A DNA stretch of 64,000 bases from Kalaharituber pfeilii (Eukaryota > Ascomycota > Pezizomycetes > Pezizales > Pezizaceae): contig WHUZ01000004.1 of assembly GCA_015179045.1 (NCBI GenBank), positions 930,001 through 994,000 on the forward strand, written 5' to 3'. Shown in pieces: positions 35,794 to 46,099 of this stretch (position 1 is the stretch's first letter; the number at the start of each line of letters is the position of its first letter). The notes beneath the pieces are model-generated. The model worked only from the letters and a program-made list of their open reading frames with translations. It was not told where the DNA came from and searched no databases. The position numbers were made by a program, and so were the translations under genes.

Positions 35794-37270
35794 ATGCCGG
35801 AATCAAGCGCCACAGCGGCTGAGCCCCAGTTCGATTTTACGCAACACGGTGAACTATCATTAAGCGTTAGCACCGAACCAATCAATGTCCAGGTTGATGT
35901 AAGTCCGAAAATTGCAGCAGCACCGGAATCGTCATTTTCAAACTAATTGGAGGAGTGGACTAACACAGGAAAATAGGAAGCGGAAACGTCGGATGGCGAC
36001 CTTGCTGAATCAGGGTTGGGCACGTAAGTGCTACTTACATAGGCGATGTTCCAGCCGGCTGCTGACACACCTGGTAGTTCCCAAAGCAGTTCGACAACAT
36101 CTATCGCCTCCAGTGTATTCAGTTTCACCTACGCAAATGGGCGTCGCTATCACTCCGATCGGTTTTCCAAAGCGGAGTATTTCCTACCAAACGACGAAAT
36201 GGAGCAGGATCGCCTGGATATCTATCACCACATCTTTCTCTCACTATTGGGTGGAAAGCTATATACAGCACCGCTAGACAAACCGCAGAATGTGTTAGAT
36301 GTTGGCACCGGCACTGGCATATGGGCTATTGATTTCGCGGAGTAAGCTTCCAAAAATTGTTGATCTAGTGCTCTGGTTTTGTTCTTGCCGTTAACGAAAT
36401 GCTGGTCGCCAGTCAGCATCCTGAGTCCCAGGTTCTGGGAAATGATCTCAGTCCTATCCAGCCCAAGTGGTAAGCCTTTCCGTCACCAGGTCCTGCAACA
36501 GTGAATTTCACTAATCACCAAAGCCAGGGTGCCACCAAACCTTAAATTTGAGGTCGATGATATGGAAGAGGACTGGACTTATCATGACGATTTCTTCGAC
36601 TATATACATATCCGATCACTTAGTGGGTCCTTCCGTAGCTGGGATGATATCTTGGCTCAAGCATACAGGTTTGTCCACCCTGATCACATCTGTCTTACAT
36701 ATCATCTAATATTTCGGTCCGAAACAGAAAAACAAAGCCAGGAGGTTACATTGAGTTCCAGGATTATGGATGTGAATTGTTCCTTCCAGACGGAACACGG
36801 CTCGGACAGAGTCCAGACGAACCTCCTGCCGGGCAATTCGTGTACTACATCGGTAAGGCTGCCGAAAATCAAGGACGGCCAATGATGGGGATAGCAAGAG
36901 GAATGAGGGAGAGGTTAGAAAAGGCAGGATTCGTGGATGTGAAAGAGCATCTCGCCATCTGGCCAGTGGGATCCTGGCCAAAAGACAAACGGCTCAAAGA
37001 AATTGGCAAATGGGCCAAAGTTGGGGCAAGAGATGGCACATTACCATTTGCTCTCCATCTTCTGACCAAAGAAGGATGGACCTACGATCAGATCAAAGCG
37101 TTCACAGCCAAGGTCATCGCTGACTACGACGTTGGAAAGTACTACTGCCATGGGTATGTATGCTGATGAATTTTTCATTTTTTTGACGCGTTAAGAGTTA
37201 ACTCATTGATTGCAGTTGGTTTGTCCACGGTAGAAAGCCTGAGAAGAAAAGAAAGCCAGGAAAAGATTAA
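35794..37270 (+). CDS. LaeA-like SAM-dependent methyltransferase
   Basis: Seven exons join in phase: 35794-35898, 35977-36023, 36078-36341, 36413-36469, 36528-36668, 36728-37153 and 37216-37270, about 364 residues, with introns of 54-78 nt. After an acidic/Ser-rich N-terminus comes the family signature FTYANGRRYH and FLPNDEMEQDRLDIYHH. Next are motif I VLDVGTGTGIWAIDFA (~123-138), the motif II area LGNDLSPIQPKW and a late GGYIEFQDYG. Relatives of Aspergillus LaeA act in the nucleus or cytosol as putative methyltransferases influencing development and secondary metabolism; many paralogues have unknown substrates. No secondary-metabolite backbone gene is in the window. The exon 2-exon 3 junction (codon AC|T at 36023/36078) is the least certain. 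Confidence 0.85.
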
Positions 37271-39066
37271 ATCCAATAGTATCAAAAATCTCAGAAACAT
37301 CTGCCAGAGGGTACTTGAATCAAGAAGGGATGGTCCTGCTGTAGATAGACAGATAGTATCCACTACTGCCTTTCGGTGGACCGGAGTGGTGAGAACTGGC
37401 AGAACGAACGTACGACCAAATGTGAGTGCGAGTGCGAGTGCGAAAGCGTGGGTGCGAAAAGAAGAGAAGAGAAGGGAAGGTTGTTGAGTGTATGTGCTAC
37501 AGTACTGAAGGTCTATATATATGACAGCCAGAACGCCTCATGTGCTGCCCTTATCTCCACGTGCCTTCCATGCCAAGCTTGCCTTTACAGTACCCATCCC
37601 GTCGTCGTCACCACACTGCATGCCACATATTTCTTTGCGAAACTGCTGACATGAAATGGTTCCAAGCAGATTACCGCTCTTATTGCATAGGCCCTGGATG
37701 TTTCTGAGCATGATAAAATAATTGATAGCAATCTGACTCTGTAGGATCTTCGTAGACTTGCCTTTTTGCCATTGTATCAAGTGCAGTGTTGATTCACAAG
37801 CATAGTACTACTCTCGAGTCCAAGAGGACAGAACATTAGATAGGATAAACAATACTATATATTTGCAGAATCAGTATACCGGAATGAAAATTTTATCACT
37901 AAGCATCACCATCCTTGCTAGTGTTGGCACTATCTAATATGACAGGTTCAGTTACTAGCAAATCAGGGAAACGGGCCGGCGAAATCGCTATCCATCCAAT
38001 AAATGAAAATATCCAATAATCCCACAAGACCCAAATTCGGGTCGACGAAGTTTATGCAATATGACAGGTTATCCAGTATGACAGGTATCCAATATGACCA
38101 GGTTTGTCTGTACTGGTATCGATGTCCGTAAGTTGGAACAACGCAAGAGTGTTGACCATGGAATGTCTCCTTGTCATGTTCTGGTCCTTTTCTTACACTG
38201 CTGGCTTGCCTTTCCTTGTATTATTCGAGAATTCATGCCGAAGCGGCTAAATTCACTCTGGACCGTCGACCAACGCGCCCGCAAAAGCCAATTCACGCAA
38301 AATGCCTAATACAGCACAATATGATAGCTACGGAAGAAACCATTCCAGCTCCCTGAGTAATGCTTCCGTGACCAAACCAATAAACATAGCTAAATGACGA
38401 CCTACTGCAGCTAGCGGCTATTCAGGCTGCATCTTTGCTGTCGCTTTACGGTTCTGGGCAGGTCACGGGATAGGATATGTAGTTTTAGTCTCAGAAGTAC
38501 ATCAATTCTCCTCGCCTTAAGGTCTCCAATGTCGATCATGCAAAATGTGCAGACCTTATCAAACGTGCTCGACGACCTTGCCAATTAATCATGGGTGGTT
38601 ACCTGGAATAGGTAACGCATACCACTGCATGCGGCCCTCTGAATTCAACTGCTACTCTGGTGGCATACCTCCCGTAGTTAAAAATGCGTATACGTACAGT
38701 TGCAAGTACTGATTTCCTTGGTGCCTCAACAATACAGTTCCTACCTCAAAAGTGCTGTACGACACGACACAATGCTCAGTATTATCAAGAGACCTGTATT
38801 AATATCAATTTGTGCTCAACCAACGTGATTTTGACCAATAGTTCGGGATGAAGGAGATTACATATAAAGTATGTCACAAGCTTGCATGCAGATGTTGCAA
38901 GAGAAGAAGTCTCAGTCTAGAAGACGTCGCATCGCTCGAGCGGAAATTTACACATCGCACCGTAGACAGACCTCAACGTGCAATTCTGCATCTTTATCAG
39001 CATCGCTGAATTCCTTACAGATATGTGTGCACATCTCATAGGTTGGCATCCGCATACACCCTGCAT
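37271..39066. other. Gene-free stretch with pogo-like remnant
   Basis: No supported gene. A second pogo-like fragment lies at 37936-38110 (…TATCCAGTATGACAGG, TATCCAATATGACCAGG, TTTGTCTG then TA), with three tandem copies of the (T)ATCCA-TATGACAGG motif. A GAGTGCGAGTGCGAGTGCGA tract occurs at about 37423. Confidence 0.4.
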
Positions 39067-39074
39067 GAGTAATG

Positions 39075-39105
<31 letters not shown>
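39067..39105 (+). mobile_element. Ultra-short tail-only insertion, family A
   Basis: A 39-bp insert of GAGTAATGACAT plus poly(A), with the 13-bp target ATACACCCTGCAT perfectly duplicated at 39054-39066 and 39106-39118. Only the last ~12 nt of the family A end are present. Confidence 0.9.
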
Positions 39106-39110
<5 letters not shown>

Positions 39111-39480
39111 CCCTGCATATTGACCTGCGCTTCGCCTTCCCATTCAGTCTAGTTCCGCCGCCCTTTGGAGATCGTCAGCTGCTGGTGCCTAGAGCCGTTG
39201 TTGCCTTACCAACATCACTAGTGTCAGACCTGAACATACTTACAATGCACATAAACAACGCATAGATTGAACCGTGACATAATTACTTTACCCCACTCGT
39301 CAGCTACTTTCTCTGCTGCTGCCTGCCACACGATATTTTAATCCAATCTGCATTCGACTGTAAACCTCCTCGTGTCACAATTCTAAAAGTCGCGCAAGTA
39401 ACTTATTTATTGACTCTTGTGTACTTATAGTTTATAAACTCGGGTCCACTAATTCCCAACATTGTCAATTAACTACGATA

Positions 39481-41531
39481 ATGGATTTCGATCCAGTGGC
39501 CCGTCCACCAACTGAGGTACGAAATTTTGGACCCTCACCGATCCCCAATCTCTCCACATCTCCCTCGGAAGGGGTCCAGTCAACGCACGAGTGGGATACC
39601 CTCTCCATCTCCAGCCCAGGAATCCGCACTCCTACGGAACTCTTCAGTGGCGCGTCAACCCCAACTGGCAATAGTCATCCGTCATTGGCTGAAGTTGTAC
39701 ACCTAAATTTTCGCGATGTCACAATAGAAGAGGGAAGGTGTACCGTTTTGTACAAGAACCGAGATACGAAGAGTATGCTGCTGGAGCTCAAGTTTGTCCC
39801 AAAGGATTCTGAGGTGGTGGTCCATCAATGGTATTTTCGCGTCTCGGAGGACAAAGTCCGGCGAAGTCCAGTATTGGAATCCGCCCTGACGGGAGTGACA
39901 GCGGAGGGGTGCGAGGAGAAAGTGGAGACTCTACGCGCTGTGCGATATTACAAGACCCCGGACGATCACCAGGGCGGAAAGAAGCCAGAAAAAGTCCTCT
40001 CGCTCACCTGTCCCATCCCATTTTCACCTCCCGATCACCCACAAGATAGCAGTTCGCAGGACCATTTGCAAAACAATTTGCAGGACTTCAAGCGACAAGT
40101 TGATGCTGTCGAGGATATCTTGATGATCCTTCACGGGAGGTCCAATGAGATTTCTCAAACCCAATCAATACGAGCAATCGAGTACCGTGCCATGTGGGCG
40201 TATTGGTTCCACTATGTTAATGAATTCATGTTGTTCCCCTTAATACATTGGTTATCGAAGCTACAGGCGAAGATTACTGATGATCTGAACGACCAGCAGC
40301 TAACCGATGTCAAGCGTGTGAAATCACTTCTAAACATATCCTTCATCCTTGGAGATGCACCAGCATTTCAATATTTTTCTCGCAGATACGTGCTGACAAT
40401 GGTACCGCGATACCAGTCGGCCACCACAGTGCAGTCTTCTCTTCTTGTATTTAATAATGACGTGGATGATTTTTTGATTCCAGACATGAGACTTGAAGGT
40501 GAACACCATTGCGTTGCATGTATGACTCAGCATGAGTGGTCGCTAATCTTTCCGCAGGTTACATTAGCGATACTATCCAAATGGTGGTGCACAACCTGAG
40601 AAAGTTGGTCAGGGTGGCAATATGGAATCTGACAAAACGCAATATTGAAGGAATGGATGCCAACTTAATTCAGGGAATGGAGGATTCCGGGTTCGCGGTA
40701 CCGGACTTCACACCAGACTGGAGCAAGTGCCGCTGTCACCCAGTTGTGCTTGGCGGCCTTCTCCAGGGTCTTAATGACAAATTCGGGCTTGCTGGTATCT
40801 GCTTTGCCAGTCCCAACAACCCTGCCAGCGAGCAATGGTGGACGAAACCATGTGAATCTTGCGATGGGAGGCCCTGGCCCCTAGTACCCGGTGGTTCACT
40901 GTCTGCCACATTCAGTGCGTTCGATGATGTCGTTGAGAAAGTGAACCAGGTTCACGAAAGGTTCGGTGGATCCGCATGCACCTTGTTCCTTCCAGCACTG
41001 CAGAAGTCTCTTTATAAGATTGAGAGCGAAATTCAGGGGTTCAAACTTCAGATTGTGGAGAGAGGGCTCCATAGTATTCTAGGGCCACACTGGAATGGAG
41101 ATTCACGGAGAAAGAAGATCGAGCAGTGCGTGTCCTTGCTTGAGGAGCAGGTCCTGGAATTGCCTGACGGGTCAAAAAAACTGGAGTTACATCATTTAAG
41201 TGCCTATTGGCGGCAGACCTGGGGCATAGGGCAGAGCTCACCACTACCACCTGCCAGGAGACGTACCCAAGAGACAGAAGTTCCTTCATTTTACGAATCA
41301 GTAAAGCCATGGATGGTCAGCGTCAAAGCATGGATGGTCAGTGTCAAAGCAAGGATAGTAATCTTCAGAGGTTACTGCGAGATCTTCATAGGGATAGTGC
41401 TGACCTGTATAATTATAATGCTGACCTGCATAACTATAGTGGATTCGATTTTCAGTGCACCGATATTGTATGGTGTATTTTGCATTTGTTTAATTTTGAT
41501 ACATGTAGGCATAATGAAGGAACGGAGATAA
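39481..41531 (+). CDS. Putative membrane protein of unknown function
   Basis: Exons 39481-40498 and 40558-41531 (59-nt GT-AG intron ending CCGCAG) give about 663 residues. The N-terminal ~75 residues are Pro/Ser-rich. A central region has a tryptophan-rich segment (VVHQWYFRVSEDKV) and helical stretches (NEFMLFPLIHWLSKLQAKI). Exon 2 has spaced cysteines (SKCRCHP … ICFASP … CESCDG) and ends with two hydrophobic segments (IVLTCIIIMLTCITIVDSIF and APILYGVFCICLILIHVGIM) that look like a C-terminal hairpin anchor. A short internal duplication (KPWMVSVKAWMVSVKA) precedes the membrane segments. No family is recognised. Confidence 0.7.
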
Positions 41532-42307
41532 ATGAGGGCCCTGATGCTTGCTGTGTTTCTCGACGCCTGTTTGAGTTGCGCATTTCCGTCTTTGTTTATA
41601 ACTAGGCAGTGGGTGCTATCAATGAGCGAAATCGGCCCTGCATATGGTTGGTGGAACTGGTGTGTGGAAACTTGCGGAAGGTCAAGTACACGCAAGGAGA
41701 AAAGTTGGTATGGGCGGCCTTGAGAGTTTCGTAGTTAGCTTCATGCTTGTCTTACCGTCGAAAGCTGATATGAATCTTTGTATCCAAAGGATCATGATCT
41801 GTATGTGAAGCATCATGTTTTTGAAATCTGACTACTTGTCATGTTGCTATTTTTCATGTATTAAAGACGCTGCTTTCAATCGTCGCCTCAGATGCATATA
41901 ATTAAACAAGACTGTCTATCTCCAACAGGCAGCACACGAGAACGAGTAGCATGTGCTGGATTTCATGGTTATATTTATCGGTAATTTTATGTTAGTCCCT
42001 ATGAGACATAGGATGGCGATTCTGACAGGAGGAAATGTCGTTACTGTACAGTAAGCTCTCGAATGTGCATGGTTACACCATTTTTTCGTATAAAGAAGAC
42101 CAGTACAATTTCCCAAGTGTCAGTGCTGTTACCTAATACCAGTATTACCCTTATCACTCTCATGATACCGCAGGCAACCGTGCGCCCCTATCGATCACGA
42201 CCGTGACTGCCTGCCCTAGTTCACTGATACTGAGCTACCACTGTCATTGAAAAATGCCCTGCGTATATGCACTATGTAACGGGAAAACAATTGCCACAAC
42301 AGTGCTT
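41532..42307. other. Gene-free stretch with possible pogo-like end
   Basis: Nothing coding is recognised. TA-CAGTAAGCTCTCGAATG at about 42047 resembles the pogo-type end at 60314 (TA-CAGTAGACTCTCGATAC). No partner end is found nearby. Confidence 0.3.
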
Positions 42308-42345
42308 TTTTTTTATTTATTTTTTTTTTTTATATCAATACTCGC
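42308..42345 (-). mobile_element. Ultra-short tail-only insertion, family A
   Basis: A 38-bp T-rich run followed by ATATCAATACTCGC, which is the last ~14 nt of tail A on the minus strand. The 14-bp target CCACAACAGTGCTT is duplicated exactly at 42294-42307 and 42346-42359. Confidence 0.9.
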
Positions 42346-42412
42346 CCACAACAGTGCTTGGTGACAAAATAACGTGATTGATGAATATCGCCGAAATCAT
42401 GAAAACGCTATA

Positions 42413-43575
42413 TGGTAACCGCCGAGACAACGCCAATACCGCAAGAGAAGCAGTCAGTCACAGGCCACAGCTCTACAGCAAATCTCCCTCTCACCTCACC
42501 CAGCGTTAAGAAGCGAGACCCACCTCCCAGAACTCACCTCCACGCCGCAAAGCCAGCCCACACGCCCCGACCAGCCCCGACAGCACCACCACGAAACACG
42601 GCATTGTCGTCTACGGCATAGTCCTGAGGAAGACTTGGGGAATGTCAGACGATGGTTGGAGGCCTCCAACAAAGACGTAGGAAGGATCCTAGGGATTAGA
42701 TGGCTGCGGAGGAAAGCAATCCTAGTGGAGGAAGGCAAGAAGACTAGTTCTGCGGTGGTGTACCTGGAACACAGAAGGAAATCGGGAAAGTGAAACTCAG
42801 AGGAAAGTGGTTGCGGACGAGCGTGTACGAGCCGGACAGAGGAAGGAAATAGGCAGGTCCCGGCACACGACTCCTGGCTCTGACATTCCACCCGCATCAT
42901 ATATGAGCACCGCGGGCACCACATCTATCTATCTTTAATTTTTCCTTTACTTTTAATAAACCCTCGCCATAGCCCATAGGGCGGCATGCGAGTATTGATA
43001 AAAAAAAAAAAAAAAAAACGAGACCCACCTGCCTGTCCCAAAGGAAAGACCACCACCTCCAGGGCCACTTCTATCACAAAGAGCAAAGCCCTTTTACCAA
43101 AAAAGCCAGAGCTACCGACCTGCAAGTTCAGCAATAGTAGTTCATGGGATAGCAGTGGCCAAGAGACTTGAGAATGGTTGGAGGTGGATAATGAATTGGG
43201 CACAAAGATCGGTGGGACTTTGATGGCTGCTGAAGCAAGAGAGGAGGGAGGGAAAGGCAACTAGTTCGGTTGTTGTGTACCTGAAGGGGGTAGGTAGGAT
43301 TAGTCAAACACCAGAGGCTCTACGCATCAGAGGTAAGAAGGACAGATTTAGGTGTGACAGAGGAAGGAAGGAGAAAGGAATGCAGGTGGATAGGGCTGGG
43401 GAGGACGTGATGGAGACTGATTAAGAATCAATCATTAGTACAAAGAGTTTGTCCATTTCCTGTCTGCATTGTTCATCTGCAGCCACAGTGAGGTCGTATA
43501 AATAGGTAGATGGCAAAGTAGTCACGGGTCATAAGCTGACAGCCTGTATGCGGGGTTAGGTGATCAGAAAGAAGT
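42413..43575 (+). mobile_element. Half-LINE-like element of type B, split by a nested type A insertion
   Basis: The outer copy reads as ORF1-like sequence from 42412 (…PLTSPSVKKRDPPA) and, once the insert 42526-43018 and one target copy are excluded, continues in frame into CPKGKTTTSRATSITKSKAL. A later frame break precedes AVAKRLE-like sequence, and it ends …DRFRCDRGRKEKGMQVD … METD-stop at about 43424. A UTR and a family B-like end (CAGCCTGTATGCGGGGTTAG, GTGATCAGAAAG) follow to about 43575. It carries no ORF2. Confidence 0.6.
42526..43018 (+). mobile_element. Half-LINE-like element A nested inside an ORF1-type B copy
   Basis: A 493-bp insert with a perfect 12-bp target duplication CGAGACCCACCT (42514-42525 and 43019-43030). 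Contents: ORF1 C-terminal region (GIVVYGIVLRK … frame-broken … GKWLRTSVYEPDRGRK-stop at about 42850), a UTR with AATAAA at about 42955, and the tail CCTCGCCATAGCCCATAGGG, CGGCATGCGAGTATTGAT, then poly(A) 43000-43018. Its 3' UTR is clearly homologous to those at 34.4 and 52.6 kb. Confidence 0.9.
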
Positions 43576-43775
43576 GTTCTCGCACTTGAAGGAGTAACTA
43601 GAGGGCGCACCGATGGAGCGATCGAGGTTCATGGAAGGCAGGGTGTCGGTAGAGGGGGATCACGACGCCTGATACTTCTGCAATATTCGAATTCATTAAG
43701 ATTACCTCCATAAGTGGTAAGATATGTTACATCTGGTACAGTTTATCATGTAGCCGCCAAGTGAGGCAAACTCTG

Positions 43776-43777
<2 letters not shown>

Positions 43778-43811
<34 letters not shown>

Positions 43812-43852
43812 ATCGTGTAACCCGCATACAGGCTACCGGGCAATGGCAGGGA
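43778..43852 (-). mobile_element. Tail-only insertion, family B variant
   Basis: A poly(T) run is followed by GATCGTGTAACCCGCATACA, GGCTACCGGGCAATGGCAGG. An 11-bp target CAAACTCTGAA is duplicated at 43767-43777 and 43853-43863. Confidence 0.85.
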
Positions 43853-44027
43853 CAAACTCTGAAGTATCCGTCATGTACAGACCGTCAAATTCATGAGTTA
43901 TTCTATTGCTAGCGCAATTCCTCCTTCTGCCAAAAGAGACAATCCTCCACTGCATAACGCAGCCCTTTGTCAAGATTGATATCCGGAAACTACATCCACC
44001 ACACCCACCAAAAAGCGCAAAGGCAAA

Positions 44028-44473
44028 ATGCCGTCCAACCAGGACGCATACGCCATCAAGCGGGCGCTTACGGACACGGAGGCAAAGAAGATTGCCTCAG
44101 CCGCTACACCGTCATCAAGCCTCCCCACCCCCGATGACACTACTCCAACCCCCACCCCCCCGAAACGTGCCCCCCCGAAATCCAGGGCATCCACACCCAG
44201 CCCCAAGACCTCCAGCCCCAACCCCGCCACCAGGAAAATAGGCATAGTCGTTCACGGAATCGCCCTGAGAAAGGACTTGGGGAAAGTACGCAGATGGCTG
44301 GAGGAGGCAAACAAGGACATCGGCAAGACCACTGGGATCAGATGGCTGAGACACAAGACGCTGTTGTTGGAGGAAGGGAAGAAGACGAGCTCAGCCATGG
44401 TATACCTGGAAAAAGAGGTCCAAATTGAGAGAGTGCGTTTGGGAGGGAAGTGGTTGAACTTATGCCTTCAACC
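44028..44473 (+). mobile_element. ORF1-like fragment (longest open copy)
   Basis: An open frame starts MPSNQDAYAIKRAL, has a Pro/Ser/Thr-rich linker (~residues 25-68), then the ORF1-type C-terminal domain: GIVVHGIALRKDLGKVRRWL, EEANKDIGKTTGIRWLRHKT, EEGKKTSSAMVYLEKEVQIE, RVRLGGKWL. The frame is then interrupted at 44474 by the hAT-like MITE. A KKRKGK cluster sits just upstream in frame. No CCHC knuckles are seen. Confidence 0.65.
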
Positions 44474-44859
44474 TAGTGAGCGGCACGAGCTAGCTCGAGC
44501 CGAGCTGGAGGGTGAGCTCGAGCCAGCTCGTGAGTAAGTGAGCTCGGCTCGAGCTGGCTCGAGCTGGCGTGGCATGAGCTCGAGCCTGGATTGATTATAT
44601 ACATAACATTGACAAACTAAACTAAACTAAGCTAAATTTTCATCTTTCTCACTACTATCAGCTAAATTGTGCATTTCGAAGTTGTTGGTAGGTCAGAATG
44701 AGCTCCAAGTCTCTAATTATTACTATATTAGGTATTTACAGTTTATGAAACCTTGCACTGGCTAAGCATTTTAGCGAGCTGTCAAGAAAAACACAAGCAT
44801 GATCTTGGCTCGTTTGAGCTCGAGCCAGCTCGAGCTGGCTCGGCTCGTGCCGCTCACTA
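44474..44859. mobile_element. hAT-like MITE, about 386 bp
   Basis: The ends TAGTGAGCGGCACGAGC (left) and GGCTCGTGCCGCTCACTA (right) are inverse complements. Subterminal regions are rich in GAGCTCGAGCCAGCTCG-type repeats, as in many hAT MITEs. No 8-bp target duplication is found: it sits exactly between two different ORF1-like remnants, so recombination after insertion is likely. The interior has no ORF. Confidence 0.65.
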
Positions 44860-45845
44860 CACCATGGCAGGGTCCCTAGACCGAAGTTCTTATGGCCCGG
44901 AGACAGGCACCTGTGCAACTACCTACAAAATCGCCCCCTGTAAAAGCACACAACAATACCACGACTTCGGTGTTGCAGAGGAAACACAAAGCGAAAGCCC
45001 AATCCTCCAAGAGAACAATCAAGCACAAATACCTAAATATCCTCCCAGAAAATCAAGCAGTCATGTCCATCTCCTCCACATCCCTCCCCTTCCCCTTTCT
45101 GTGCACCTTTGTAATTCTAATGGGTTCGCATTCTCCATCCATCTCTTACTTTCCCGAGTTTCTTTGTCACTGCAATTCCATATACTATGATTGCATGACT
45201 GGATTGCGGGAGTGTCCTTTCCTTTGGGATTGGCTTCGGGGATGGTGCTGGAGATGGTTTCTTGGACATTTTCTCCTTGGGGGGACTGGTACTCTGTCCC
45301 TCTTTCACTTTTTTGGACTGGAAAGCAATGGACTTTGTTCGGCTTTTGGGTGGTGCCACCAGAGGTCGGTCAGAATTGTCCCCTTCCGGGGGTGTGCTTG
45401 GCGGGATGTTCTGGGAGACAACTGCTGCATATGACAGCTTTGGTGGTTTCTCCGAGTCAGTTTGTGATTCCTCTTCCTTTGAGGGTTTCCTCAGGTGCAT
45501 ATTGTGTATTTCTGTGCATGATTCCGTCTTCATCACTAGTGCAAGAGCAGCAATGAAGCGATGCACACGCCTGATTTTGCCCAAGAACCTGTCTGTTGGT
45601 TCAAAGTTTGGTCTTGTCTTCTGGTCTTTTATGCAAGCATGTATGTGTCCGATGACATCCCCCACGGCCTCAAGCATATCGGACATATTGAGCCGATCTG
45701 CGATAGATTTGTACAGTGGGGCCTCGAGACGGGTACTCTTGGCCAATCTCCTGCGCCTGAACCTGCAGTTAGTCCAGCTACTCCTCTTTCTTCTTGCCTC
45801 CTCTACAGGATTACAGAAGTGAAAATACATACAATGACCCTTCAA
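44860..45845 (-). mobile_element. ORF1-like fragment with N-terminal region and family B-like end
   Basis: The minus-strand frame 45845-45117 includes an N-terminal helical region (MSDMLEAVGDVIGHIHACIK), a PKLSYAAVVS motif typical of fungal LINE ORF1 proteins, a basic Pro/Ser linker, then HAIIVYGIAVTKKLGKVRD. A frameshift follows; in the next frame WMENANPLELQ continues the domain. The 3' flank near 44862-44930 contains CTCCGGGCCATAAGAACTTC and GGGACCCTGCCATGG, the start of the family B tail, truncated at the MITE. Confidence 0.6.
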
Positions 45846-46099
45846 TATCCTGGAAGCCTATAGAATGTCAGCTGACATTGTTCGTACTATGTCCTCAAAG
45901 TGTCCGAATCACGATTTTTTTCTCAGGCCAGGCTCTGAGAGAGTTATGGGAATGCTAGATACAAAACTAAAGAAGCGAAGAATAACAGGCAATGAAACAA
46001 ATCCTAGCAAGAAGTAACAGTCTGCGACTTGCAACAAATTATTGAATGAGAAAAAAGGCAAATGCCACAAGTTAGAATATGCGGATAAGTCTACCCATT

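Noticed and set aside
35794..41531. Secondary-metabolite gene cluster around the LaeA-like gene
   Set aside because: No PKS, NRPS, terpene synthase, P450 or transporter is present; LaeA-like paralogues are common outside clusters.
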